Virus record (IMG/VR): IMGVR_UViG_3300036830_000278 | Span: 1-43,038 of that record | DNA from: a virus | Direction: 5' to 3' (one strand) | Length of the DNA stretch: 43,038 nt | Part shown: piece by piece, positions 20,661 through 30,240 of the stretch | Position numbering within the stretch: the stretch's first letter is position 1 | Layout: each line of letters opens with the position of its first letter | Program-made: the position numbers and the translations under genes | The notes under the pieces: generated by a model | What the model saw: the letters and a program-made list of their open reading frames with translations, nothing else | Told to the model about the DNA's origin: nothing | Databases searched by the model: none

Positions 20661-23600
20661 GTGCTTAAGACACTTGTAAAACTTATCCTTCTGCTTGGTG
20701 CTGCTTCGGCGGCTGCGCAGTCTCACGTTTACTATCCGATAATGACTGGAAGTGGTGCGCCTTCCTCTGGCACGTGTGTGACTAATTTGGGACAGCAGTA
20801 TCTAGATATCACGAGCACTCCCAACGTGTTTTATACTTGTGGTGCTGTCGGTTGGTTCCCGATTGTTGGTGGGACAGGGTGTACTGTCTCAGGTTCTGCT
20901 AACCAGTTGGTCTCTAATACAGGTTCAGAGGGTTGCGCTTCTTCTCCTGCTACCGCGGATAATAGCGGTAACATTAATACGACTGGGATAATCAGGGGAG
21001 TTGGTTTAAGCGATAGTGCTGCGACTGATACGCCTAGTTACTTGATTTCTGGTTCTGATGAAGGAACAAAGCTTCAGAATACGATTAACACATTTATCAG
21101 TTCGCCAGGAGCTGGCGTTGCTGTGTCCGAAACCATTCCGAGTAAGAGTAAAGCAGTTACTTGGAATGTCAATCCTTTCGCTGCGTTGCTCAACCCTAAT
21201 GGCTCGGTGAACATTTCTAATGTTTATCAGCTTTCAGTTAAGTGCCAGCCCTGGCAGACTATTACCACACAAGCAGAGATTGATTTGGGGCAGTACGCAC
21301 AAGTAGATTGTGGTGATATTTATTCTGCTTATGATCCGGCAATAGGTACTGCCGGTATAATTCAACCCTTCTTTCCTGCTTGGTCCAGCTCAACGACTTA
21401 CTCCTTGGGGCAGTTTGTTACTGCTTCGGGTGTAAACTATGTTGCTATTCAAGGCGCTAACTTGAACAATGCGCCAGCTAGCTCTCCGACGTTCTGGGTC
21501 ATAGCGACAGCTGTTCTGACGACTGGCCCGCTTACAGGAGCTACTGGTAGTACTGTGGCTTCTCAAGGCTCGAAGATCTCTAACTTGGGTCTTTACAACA
21601 ACGGTTACTTTGGATTAACTGCGATCTTCAATGGTTGTGGCCAGGAAGGGACGAAGCTCTCCAATCTGCGCATTACCGACTTCATGGTCGGGATCGATAC
21701 AGACCAAACTTGTGCTGCTCCGGGATCAGGCCACAACTTTGGTATCTATGATACGCAGATCGAGATGAACGAAGGGACCGATGCGACGGTTTGGGGCTTG
21801 CGCTACGGGTTCACCGCATCGACCGCGCAATCGGGCGTGGCAGAAAACATTTCTACCATCGGTGGATCTAACAACACGGGTATTACCAAGATCGGTGTGG
21901 AAGACGATGGCGGCGGCCTGTATCTCAAGAGTCAGTGGTGCGAATCGCTGACCATTTGTCTGCTGATTAATAATGTACATTCTGGACGAAAGAACGGAAG
22001 CCACTACGACGGCATTACGATGGCGGCGGCAAACGCTGCTGTCTTTGCGGTTGCCGAGGATGCGGGCGTGGCAGCAGACTCTTACTTCTTGAACAACCTC
22101 GTAGCAGGTGATGTTGCATCAAACGTGTTTGTTGACAAAGAACAGCCGACTGCGACTATTGAGAAGCTAACTGGGGAGAGTGCGTTGACGCTTTATGCTC
22201 GGTCTACTCCTAACTCTGGTAGCCAGGCACAGCCTTGTATCTGGGAAACATCTGTACAAGCGGCGAGCGTAAACTGCCCGACTGGTAATTCGTTTGAGAA
22301 CGTGGCCCTGTGGCCGGCGCTTTTGCTTCCGGCGAAGCTAGTGCCTCTTAGCTACAGTGGAGCTGTTACTAATGGCACCCAGTTTATGACGACTTCAGAT
22401 GTCGCAGGAGGAATCATCCCTTTTGGCGTGGTGTTGAACGGGGATCTTGCTGTGGCAACGACTTCGAATCACCATTCTGTATCAGTGATCCGCCACGGAA
22501 TTGGACCTATCTTTCTTGATGGTCCATCTACAGCTAATGATGTTGTTGTGTTGAGTTCTGCTCCTGTTATCGGTACTGCAATTGGTGGTCATGATTCAGG
22601 GTCATCGAACTTGCCTGGTTCTGGTACCTATCTTGGCTATGTAAGAAGGACAGTTGCTGGTATTCCGACTACACCTTCAGCGCCAACAGTAACAACAAGC
22701 TGTGCGTCCGCTTGTACGACGACCTGGTCTTACGAATGGGTTATTATGAATTCGGCAGACCCTGCGGATGAGACGCAAAGTGCCCCAAGCTCAGCGGGTA
22801 CTGTATCTGGTCCATCGACATTATCTACTTCAAGTGGTGGCGCAAACTCTGGTTTCAATTCTATTACTTCGCCTACCGGTTGCTCATTTACAGTTCCCTG
22901 CCGTCTCTATCGGACTGTTGGTGGAGTAACTGGATTTGTTGGTGAGTACCACTCCACTGCTACTGTGACTGATAAAGGAATGATCGGCAACGGTCTCTTT
23001 CCAGTGAGTACTGGGATGATTGCCCCGCCAGTTGATATTGTGATTGGTCAAGGTGGAGCTCCTGGAAGCTTCAACGCGGGGGGTGACCTTTCTGGTAGCA
23101 GTAGTTCACAGCAGGTTATCGGTTTGAAGTCGGTCCCTCTTTGCACGGGATTCACGCCAACGAATACGGAGAACCTCCAGTACACGACGACTAGTTCGCC
23201 GAATCCATGCTGGAGCGCGGCACCACGTGGTGCGTCTACAGCTCTGAACAATCTCGCGGGCGTCAGCATCAATCAAGGTCTGCTACCGGTTAGCGGTCTC
23301 TCTCTGGGATCCAGTGCATCGCAGTGGGAACAACTCTTCCTCTACGGAGGAGGCGGCGTTTTTGGATCGAACTATTTCGTAATCGGTGGAGCACCTACGG
23401 GCGCGCGCACCGTGAACTTCCCCGACGTAACGGGCGGCGCGAGCATCCTGGCCGCGTTTCTGAGTTCGGCTACGATCACGAATGGCGATTGCGTGGATTG
23501 GGTAAACACGGCGGGATCGATCTGGCTCGGCGATACGGGCAGCCCGTGCGGGAGTGGCGGCGGTGGTGGAGTTTCTACATTTACTGCACCATCTGGATCA

Positions 23601-25682
23601 TGGCCAACTTGGCTAGTTCCTACTGTAACGAATGCTACTACTACGCCCTCACTTGCTGTGGCGGCAAGTGCTATCCCTAACGCTGCTCTCGCCAATGTTG
23701 CGACTACAGTTAATGGGCAAACTTGTACATTAGGGAGTACTTGTACGATTCCCTTCACTACGAACAGTGCTCCAAACAGTTCGCAGAATGGCATAGACTT
23801 TATAACTTCGACAACTAATGCTATAGGCTTGACGGTCACGCCCGTGAATAGCGGGCCAACTAAGCAGGAACGGTTCGAGATTACAGGTACTTATACTGGT
23901 ACCGCTAGCGGATTAACGGGCTGCTCGCCTTCTACCGCTGGCGATCTCTGCTACTGGACCGGCTCCGCATGGCTGCGCATCGCTGGCAATGCTTCCGGTA
24001 CGCAGTACCTACAGGAGACCTCTTCTGGTGTACCTTCATGGGCTACACCTGCTGGTAGTGGCACTGTAAACAGTGGTACGGTAGATGGCGCAGCCTACTA
24101 TACTGGTAGCACGGCGGTAAGTTCCACTACGGCACCGACAACGACCGGGCATACCTTTGTGTTGGCGTGGCAACCTTCCGGCAGCGCGATTGCCCCTGCA
24201 CCCTTGGACCTCGCAACCTACCTTGCGTCTCCTCCGGCCATCGGCGGTTCGGCACCGAATACGGGAGCTTTTACCAACGTGACTGCTACGGGTTCTGTGG
24301 GGGTTGGAGCTTCCCCGCCGACTTGCACGGGAGCAAGCATCTGGTGCGCGGCGGAGCAGGCGACTGCCAATACTTCGGCTTCAGGTGTGGATACCATTCA
24401 AGCTATCAGCGGCACGCATCAGTTGGAAGTGTCTCTCAATGCGGTCGCACCATTCGTCTCGTTGATGAACTTCTCGACCGTTAATCTGGCTAGTTCATCG
24501 GCTGGAGGAGTGACGGGTAATCTACCGAATGCCAACCTGGCAAACCCGGCCACCACGCCCAACGGCCAGACCTGCACGCTAGGCTCCACGTGCAACGTAA
24601 ACAGTGGCGCAGCTGCGCATAGCGTTTCTCTGAATGAAGGCTCTGGCTCAGCTATTGCTGGGGCAACCATCGGCACGGGTGGACGCGTGCTGGTCGATCA
24701 GGGAGCCGCAGCGGACCCGGCATTTAAGGCAGTGAGCCAAGACGCTTCGATGGCCGCTAACGGTGCTCTTACGGTCCTCGGCCTTGATGCGGTTCCATTC
24801 TGTTCTGGCTTCACTCCAACCAACGGTCAGTTGATCCAATACACGACCGGTGGCTCACCTAATCCCTGCTATACCGCAGCAACAGGCAGCGGGGGCGGAG
24901 ACACGATCAGCAGTCCCAACGGAACGATTGTCGTCGGGGGCACCATTCTAGCCACTCAACTCGATCTTGCTGGCGCGGCGGGCGAGATCATGGCGGGTGC
25001 GACTCCAGCGCTGACCTACACTCCGGTTTTGGGCGTAGCGAGCAGCCATACTGGCACACTAGGTCTTGCAAATGCGGGAGGGACGGGAGTGGCTACGCTC
25101 GGCGTAGCTGTCGGGTCAGTGGCTGCGACGGTCACGGTTCCAGATTCTACCGACACTCTGGTTAACCTCGCTGGAACCCAAACGCTGACCAATAAGAGCA
25201 TTTCCGGTGCACAGATCAACAGCGGCACTGTGCCGTGCGCGCAACAGCCCGCACTTACCGGCAACGTGACCACTTCCGCAGGTTCGTGCGCCACGACAGT
25301 TGCGGCGGCTCCGCTAAGCGCGGTTACGGGTCTCGGCACTGGCGTTGCTACGGCGCTTGCCGTTAACACAGGAACGGCGGGCGCGTTCGGCGTGCTGATA
25401 GCCAGCGGGACAGCCGCCATGAACACCGGCGCGGTAGCCTCTGGAGCTTGCGAAACAGTAGTCATGGTCTCGGCAACCGGCGTGGCGACCACGGATACCA
25501 TCACAGTGGGCTTTAACGGCGACCCCACGGCAGTGACGGGCTACGGCGCGTCAGCTACGGGTGCGGTCTTGAGCATCTATCCGTATCCGACTTCTGGCAA
25601 CGTCAATTTCAAAGTCTGCAATTCCACTTCTGCATCGATCACGCCCGGAGCCTTGACCCTCAACTGGAGAGTGGTGCGATGA
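20661..25682 (+). CDS. Giant tail-fibre/adhesin with Sec signal peptide
   Basis: I place the start at GTG 20661, giving 1673 residues; an in-frame GTG at 20637 lies inside the previous gene. The N-terminus (MLKTLVKLILLLGAASAAAQ) is a textbook signal peptide ending AAA-Q, unexpected for a phage virion protein. A CBM5/12-like module (W, Y, Q, V, Y, W spacing) spans about residues 240-283, followed by beta-helix-like repeats. Two paralogous module pairs are visible: NGQTCTLGSTC occurs twice, and (C)xGFTPTN plus SPNPC occurs twice. Base composition shifts several times along the gene, pointing to mosaic recombination. The stop overlaps the next start as ATGA. Confidence 0.75.
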   Translation: MLKTLVKLILLLGAASAAAQSHVYYPIMTGSGAPSSGTCVTNLGQQYLDITSTPNVFYTCGAVGWFPIVGGTGCTVSGSANQLVSNTGSEGCASSPATADNSGNINTTGIIRGVGLSDSAATDTPSYLISGSDEGTKLQNTINTFISSPGAGVAVSETIPSKSKAVTWNVNPFAALLNPNGSVNISNVYQLSVKCQPWQTITTQAEIDLGQYAQVDCGDIYSAYDPAIGTAGIIQPFFPAWSSSTTYSLGQFVTASGVNYVAIQGANLNNAPASSPTFWVIATAVLTTGPLTGATGSTVASQGSKISNLGLYNNGYFGLTAIFNGCGQEGTKLSNLRITDFMVGIDTDQTCAAPGSGHNFGIYDTQIEMNEGTDATVWGLRYGFTASTAQSGVAENISTIGGSNNTGITKIGVEDDGGGLYLKSQWCESLTICLLINNVHSGRKNGSHYDGITMAAANAAVFAVAEDAGVAADSYFLNNLVAGDVASNVFVDKEQPTATIEKLTGESALTLYARSTPNSGSQAQPCIWETSVQAASVNCPTGNSFENVALWPALLLPAKLVPLSYSGAVTNGTQFMTTSDVAGGIIPFGVVLNGDLAVATTSNHHSVSVIRHGIGPIFLDGPSTANDVVVLSSAPVIGTAIGGHDSGSSNLPGSGTYLGYVRRTVAGIPTTPSAPTVTTSCASACTTTWSYEWVIMNSADPADETQSAPSSAGTVSGPSTLSTSSGGANSGFNSITSPTGCSFTVPCRLYRTVGGVTGFVGEYHSTATVTDKGMIGNGLFPVSTGMIAPPVDIVIGQGGAPGSFNAGGDLSGSSSSQQVIGLKSVPLCTGFTPTNTENLQYTTTSSPNPCWSAAPRGASTALNNLAGVSINQGLLPVSGLSLGSSASQWEQLFLYGGGGVFGSNYFVIGGAPTGARTVNFPDVTGGASILAAFLSSATITNGDCVDWVNTAGSIWLGDTGSPCGSGGGGGVSTFTAPSGSWPTWLVPTVTNATTTPSLAVAASAIPNAALANVATTVNGQTCTLGSTCTIPFTTNSAPNSSQNGIDFITSTTNAIGLTVTPVNSGPTKQERFEITGTYTGTASGLTGCSPSTAGDLCYWTGSAWLRIAGNASGTQYLQETSSGVPSWATPAGSGTVNSGTVDGAAYYTGSTAVSSTTAPTTTGHTFVLAWQPSGSAIAPAPLDLATYLASPPAIGGSAPNTGAFTNVTATGSVGVGASPPTCTGASIWCAAEQATANTSASGVDTIQAISGTHQLEVSLNAVAPFVSLMNFSTVNLASSSAGGVTGNLPNANLANPATTPNGQTCTLGSTCNVNSGAAAHSVSLNEGSGSAIAGATIGTGGRVLVDQGAAADPAFKAVSQDASMAANGALTVLGLDAVPFCSGFTPTNGQLIQYTTGGSPNPCYTAATGSGGGDTISSPNGTIVVGGTILATQLDLAGAAGEIMAGATPALTYTPVLGVASSHTGTLGLANAGGTGVATLGVAVGSVAATVTVPDSTDTLVNLAGTQTLTNKSISGAQINSGTVPCAQQPALTGNVTTSAGSCATTVAAAPLSAVTGLGTGVATALAVNTGTAGAFGVLIASGTAAMNTGAVASGACETVVMVSATGVATTDTITVGFNGDPTAVTGYGASATGAVLSIYPYPTSGNVNFKVCNSTSASITPGALTLNWRVVR

Positions 25683-26422
25683 GCAAAGTGATGCTGGCTC
25701 TGCTCGTCCTTTGTGCACCATGCGCGGCACAATCTCCGGTGATGCCGTTCCCGTTCGTCCCCCAAGCGACTGGCGGCGGCGGTGCGACCTACACTTTTGT
25801 CAACTACACTTTCGTGGATGAAGTGGCGGGCGGAGGCACCATAACCAGCCCGGCCCTTTCTGTGACCGCTGGAGACTTCGTATATCAGTATTGCCGAACC
25901 TTCGGGGCTGTCGCTTCCTTCACCTTCACCAGTTCGCCGTCCTCTACATGGAATACGTTAACGCCGCAAGCTACAGGTGGTGGTCCGGGAACGTTGCAAG
26001 GTGCCTGGAGTAGGATGACTTCAACAGGCAGCACAACCTTTAGTTGCGCGACCGGCGCGGGAACATTTTCAAGCCTGGTCGTGCTGCACTACACCGTCGC
26101 TGGCTCGCCCTCTTTCGACGTTCAAACGGGAAGCTACCAAGCCACGGCAGCCTCGCAATGGACCTCGCCAGCCTTCTCCACGGGCGCATCTGCGGAGTTG
26201 GTTATTGTGTGCTCAGGCGCTTCGGGATCAGGGGCCGCATGGACGGCAGGCACGATAGGCGCATCATCAGCGACATTGCGAGGAGTCTCTGGAGCAACGC
26301 TGACGACAGCTACCGATTCTGGTTGTGAGGATTTCATATTCAGCAGCACGCAGACTTCGATTACCGGTAAAATCGGCGCAGGCTTCCAATCATTTGCCGG
26401 AACAGCGGCGGGGTTCAAATGA
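25679..26422 (+). CDS. Secreted-type beta-rich protein, 247 aa
   Basis: A signal peptide is evident (MSKVMLALLVLCAPCAAQ, cleavage after CAA). The mature part is Thr/Ser/Gly-rich and beta-stranded, with a few cysteines that could form disulfides (YCRTF, FSCATG, IVCSG, GCEDF). It resembles jelly-roll receptor-binding or carbohydrate-binding domains. It is translationally coupled on both sides (ATGA overlaps) to other signal-peptide proteins, so the three likely act together as tail adhesins or as exported proteins. Its GC content looks higher than that of the flanking structural genes. Confidence 0.65.
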   Translation: MSKVMLALLVLCAPCAAQSPVMPFPFVPQATGGGGATYTFVNYTFVDEVAGGGTITSPALSVTAGDFVYQYCRTFGAVASFTFTSSPSSTWNTLTPQATGGGPGTLQGAWSRMTSTGSTTFSCATGAGTFSSLVVLHYTVAGSPSFDVQTGSYQATAASQWTSPAFSTGASAELVIVCSGASGSGAAWTAGTIGASSATLRGVSGATLTTATDSGCEDFIFSSTQTSITGKIGAGFQSFAGTAAGFK

Positions 26423-28677
26423 AGAAGATTGTGCTTCTGGCCCTGTTGTTTTCTAGTTCGCTTGTTCCCGCACAATCATGGTCGGGCATCATCGCTCCCG
26501 CGCGCGCAATCGATTGGGGATCGGCGGGCCTCCCCGCTTCGCTGCCTGACGGTGAGATGCCGCCTAACCCCTGGACTCCGCCAACACGTCCAGCCTGTAC
26601 TTCCGCTCAGGCGGGAATCACCGTACCGGTTGCGGCAGGGACTTCGACATCAACGATTGCCACTGCGCTATCGGCCTGCGCCTCCGCAAATCCGACAGGG
26701 TCGTACCTGCTGCTGGCTGCCGGGGCATTCTCCATGAGCTCCAATTTCAGCGTCAACGCTGCTTACACGACGCTGCGCGGGTCAGGTCCGATGAGCACCA
26801 TCCTGACGCAATCCGGTGGAACTCTAAGCGTTGGAGGCAATGGATCAATTGGAGGCGGTACGTTGAACGCCAGCCCATCCGCCGGTGCCACTTCAGTCAC
26901 GGTAACCAGTGCTTCCGGCGCAACACCGGTGGTTCACGCGCTGGCGTGGTTCAACCAATGCGACTCTGGATTCAGCGGAAGCGCGCAGAACACTTCCGGC
27001 TTCAATTCCTGCCCGACAGGATCAATCACGGACAACGGCGCGGTCTTTGTCTGCGGAGGGTCGAGTGTCTGCAATATCTCCGGCAGCGGTTCGGGGAGCG
27101 GCCAACAGACCTCACAAAAGCAAGTCGTGGTCATAACCTCCGTCACCAATAACGGCGGGGGCTCGTACACTCTCGGCTTCGCGCCAGGAATCTATCTTCC
27201 CAACTGGTCAACGTCCAACACCGCCGTCCTCTACTGGTCGAGCGGCACCAGCGGATTTGGCAGCGGACTTGAAGACCTGACCATCGTCAGCCCCACTACC
27301 GCGCTTGTTGGCTACGCTTCCTGGATTAAAGGCGTGCGGTTCGTTGGCGGTAACGGCACCGCACTCATCGTTGGGAACAATACCGCAGGAAAAAACAATC
27401 TCCTGGCCAATAGCTATTTCTTCGGTGCGGCCCCGGCCACGATGTCCGGCAATGGATTCCAAGTGGTGCTGTGGAACGATTCCGACAGCCTCATCATCAA
27501 CAATCTGGCTGAAAACGGTCTGTTTCTTGAGGGCCACGGAGCATCGACCGGAGACGTGATCGCGTACAACTTCGCGCAGAACGTCACGGCGAACTACGTA
27601 CAGTCCACCGACTACCAGCATGACAATTTCAATTCCGGCGTTTCCTTCCTCCTCAACGAAGGCAACGAGATGAATTGGATCGACGACGACGATACCTGGG
27701 GCACCGGCGACCTGAACACTTTCTTTAGGAACTACGATTCCTGCACCGATCCACCGTTTATCCATAGCGCAGGAATCACCGGAGACGGCCTTTCGTTCGA
27801 CTCGTTTCACCGCTTCGACAATGCCGTTGCGAATGCGCTCGGCAATACAAATGGGCAACAATGCACCGTGTATCAGGGCACGTCCGACGGCGCAATCTTC
27901 CGCGTGAATCATGGTCCTGGCGACACGTTGACGCCCACAAGCCTGATGCGCTGGGCCAACTACGATACGGTCAACAATGCGGTGCGGTGCCAGTCGAGCG
28001 AGGTCCCCGTAACTTTGAGCGGGAACGCGGTGCCGTTTGAAAACTCGGTCCCCTCCACACCAGCAGTTTGTGGGGGCACGGGTACCATTCCAGCATCGTT
28101 CTTCATGAACTCGGCTACGGCCCATCCTTCCGGCGGGACCGGCCTCTCGTGGTGGAAGGTTTGCACAAGCTGGGCGACTTTCCCGACTTCTTGCTCCGGT
28201 TCGACGACGAATCCTTTCCCCGCCGCTGGACCTGACGTGACTAGCGGCCCTCACGTCAATGGATTCGCCTATGACAACCCTGCGGCCCTGGCCTACTACC
28301 ATCTACCGGTAGACACGAGCTACCAGAACTCCTACACCATCACGGGCTCAAGCTGGACCAGCGGAACGGAGACTCTGACTGTTTCCGGGCTCCCCGGCAA
28401 TGCGAACGACATTATCGGCCCGCTCCAGATCAGTGGAGGCAGTTGCGCAACCAGCGGAGCCGGGACAGCTACCGGAGCGGAAGTGTTTATGACCGGTTCG
28501 ACCACGACGACGATCAAATATGCGCTTGCTTCAAACCCGGGCTCTTGTACTGGAACGATGCTCTGGCCGGATGTGCGGCAGTTTGACGAAAAGGTGTTTG
28601 AGAATGACTCCACGAGTGGCACGGGCAGCAGTATATCAAGTGGGGTCGTATTTGGGGCTGGAACAAAGGTTCAATAA
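26419..28677 (+). CDS. Right-handed beta-helix protein with signal peptide, tailspike/depolymerase candidate
   Basis: The 752-residue protein begins MKKIVLLALLFSSSLVPAQS, a signal peptide. TTLRGSGPMSTILTQ (about residues 116-130) and the following turn-rich repeats are typical of pectate-lyase-like parallel beta-helices, as in phage tailspikes that cleave host polysaccharide. Acidic clusters such as NWIDDDDTWG could be catalytic or calcium-binding. A C-terminal beta domain follows. It starts in an ATGA overlap with the preceding gene. Whether it is a virion tailspike or an exported enzyme cannot be decided from sequence. Confidence 0.65.
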   Translation: MKKIVLLALLFSSSLVPAQSWSGIIAPARAIDWGSAGLPASLPDGEMPPNPWTPPTRPACTSAQAGITVPVAAGTSTSTIATALSACASANPTGSYLLLAAGAFSMSSNFSVNAAYTTLRGSGPMSTILTQSGGTLSVGGNGSIGGGTLNASPSAGATSVTVTSASGATPVVHALAWFNQCDSGFSGSAQNTSGFNSCPTGSITDNGAVFVCGGSSVCNISGSGSGSGQQTSQKQVVVITSVTNNGGGSYTLGFAPGIYLPNWSTSNTAVLYWSSGTSGFGSGLEDLTIVSPTTALVGYASWIKGVRFVGGNGTALIVGNNTAGKNNLLANSYFFGAAPATMSGNGFQVVLWNDSDSLIINNLAENGLFLEGHGASTGDVIAYNFAQNVTANYVQSTDYQHDNFNSGVSFLLNEGNEMNWIDDDDTWGTGDLNTFFRNYDSCTDPPFIHSAGITGDGLSFDSFHRFDNAVANALGNTNGQQCTVYQGTSDGAIFRVNHGPGDTLTPTSLMRWANYDTVNNAVRCQSSEVPVTLSGNAVPFENSVPSTPAVCGGTGTIPASFFMNSATAHPSGGTGLSWWKVCTSWATFPTSCSGSTTNPFPAAGPDVTSGPHVNGFAYDNPAALAYYHLPVDTSYQNSYTITGSSWTSGTETLTVSGLPGNANDIIGPLQISGGSCATSGAGTATGAEVFMTGSTTTTIKYALASNPGSCTGTMLWPDVRQFDEKVFENDSTSGTGSSISSGVVFGAGTKVQ

Positions 28678-28686
28678 GGATTCTAG

Positions 28687-30177
28687 ATGCCAGTAATAGT
28701 AGCACAAAACGTAGTGAATGCGGTCATCCAAGACCAACAAATGTTGACCACCAACACTACAGCTCTCTACGATTATGTAGATCGTGTGCACCAGCGGATT
28801 CTCAGAGAGTCGCGCTGGCGATTTCTGCTGTCTGACCCGCAGCAGTTTGTCACGATGCCGGGAATCTCGGCCTATAGTGTCATCTCAGGCACACCTCCGG
28901 CAGGAGTCTTTCCAACAAATCTTAATCTAATTGACTTCGCCAACTTCGTTCCAGATAGTGTCTTCAATCTAACCAGTGGCATTCAGATTAGAGAAGACTC
29001 AGATGTCCAGAATACCCTGAACTATATCCGAAACCGTGATGGGTCACTCCGGTTTGGAACTCCTAGGACCTACGCAACCTCAATTGACAATCCTGGAGTC
29101 ATCTATCTTCAACCAGTTCCTGATGATCAAAACCTTTATTATCCTGTTCCCGAGACCCCAGTAATAACATCTTCTCCCTTGGCAGGTTGTATGCTGCCCA
29201 ACAGGATCTATTTTGGTGTAGCTACCTTCGTTGATAATCTTGGTGGAGAGGGCACACAGTGTGCAATCCCCTTTACCATAGCCGTCCCCGGTGGTTCGGT
29301 TGTCACAGTGGAATCGCCGAATCTATCTATTGGAGGCATCGCAGGTAATCAAGCTGTCTACGGATTTTGGAACCTATATATGGGTTATGCTATGAATGTC
29401 TACAACAGACAGAATAGCCAACCAATCAGCATTGGGACCAACTGGATCGAACCCACTACGGGGATCAACACTGGCGTCTTACAGGTCCCCAGTGCTACCT
29501 ATCTACCTCCAGCAACTAGCCAGAGCATCTTGGCCATCGCCCCAGATGGCACCCTGACAACCACTAACCTCGGTAACAGTGTACTGCCCTCATTCTGGGC
29601 CATTCGAGACGCCAATAATATCCCGTGGCAGGTTACCATCAGCGTGGGCGGCTTCTTAGAAACCGCTTCCCTTGCCGGAGTCGAGACTAACACGAATGTC
29701 TTCAACACCATCTACATGACCGATACGAGTGGCATATCAACTTGGGCCATCACCATTGATATCAGTGGTAACCTCCATTCGACTCTGTTCTCCACTCCCC
29801 CTGCCACCTCAGCTCTCAATGGCATTCCTCCTACATCCCCCTCGATCCAACCACTGAACGCTTACGTCATGCAGTTTCGTTATGCTCAACAGCGTAATCA
29901 GATTGTCAACCCAACCGACGTTCTTCAGGTCCCCTATGCTTATAACGACATTGTCATCGCAGGCGTCAACTATCTAGCATCAATGTATACAGATCGTTGG
30001 AATAAGCAAAACGCTTCAGACAAGACTTTGATGTACAAGGAAGATTTTACTCAGGGACTTGCGCAGATCAGACGCGATCTTCGAGTCAACTTCCGTAAAA
30101 CAGATTTCATCACCCCTGATAGAGCGACGCAAGTCATCATCGGCAACGAGCAGGGTATTCCGACACTGGGCTGGTGA
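28687..30177 (+). CDS. Head-tail adaptor/tail tubular A-like protein with inserted beta domain
   Basis: The N-terminal helices (YDYVDRVHQRILRESRWRFLL, about residues 29-49) and the C-terminal region (IAGVNYLASMYTDRWNKQ) resemble the helical adaptor proteins that attach the podovirus tail to the portal (T7 gp11 / P22 gp4 type). Between them lies a long beta-rich insertion (about residues 155-385), making this 496-residue protein larger than usual. It is paired with a second, shorter adaptor-like gene and followed by a nozzle-like gene. The call rests on pattern and order. Confidence 0.6.
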   Translation: MPVIVAQNVVNAVIQDQQMLTTNTTALYDYVDRVHQRILRESRWRFLLSDPQQFVTMPGISAYSVISGTPPAGVFPTNLNLIDFANFVPDSVFNLTSGIQIREDSDVQNTLNYIRNRDGSLRFGTPRTYATSIDNPGVIYLQPVPDDQNLYYPVPETPVITSSPLAGCMLPNRIYFGVATFVDNLGGEGTQCAIPFTIAVPGGSVVTVESPNLSIGGIAGNQAVYGFWNLYMGYAMNVYNRQNSQPISIGTNWIEPTTGINTGVLQVPSATYLPPATSQSILAIAPDGTLTTTNLGNSVLPSFWAIRDANNIPWQVTISVGGFLETASLAGVETNTNVFNTIYMTDTSGISTWAITIDISGNLHSTLFSTPPATSALNGIPPTSPSIQPLNAYVMQFRYAQQRNQIVNPTDVLQVPYAYNDIVIAGVNYLASMYTDRWNKQNASDKTLMYKEDFTQGLAQIRRDLRVNFRKTDFITPDRATQVIIGNEQGIPTLGW

Positions 30178-30185
30178 GCCCCACC

Positions 30186-30229
30186 GAGGGGATTACGGCC
30201 TGGAGAAAATACCAGGCAATAAACCCCTC
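30186..30229. repeat. Close inverted pair of the dispersed repeat (copies 11 and 12)
   Basis: Arms 30186-30203 and 30212-30229 are separated by only 8 nt and form an 18-bp imperfect hairpin between two adaptor-like genes, just upstream of the ATG at 30241. It has no T-run. Confidence 0.9.
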
Positions 30230-30240
30230 CATAGGATAAT

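Noticed and set aside
27208-28302. 364-residue minus-strand ORF
   Set aside because: It lies fully antisense to the GC-rich beta-helix gene, is Arg/Val-rich with no motif, and is a typical shadow of biased codons.
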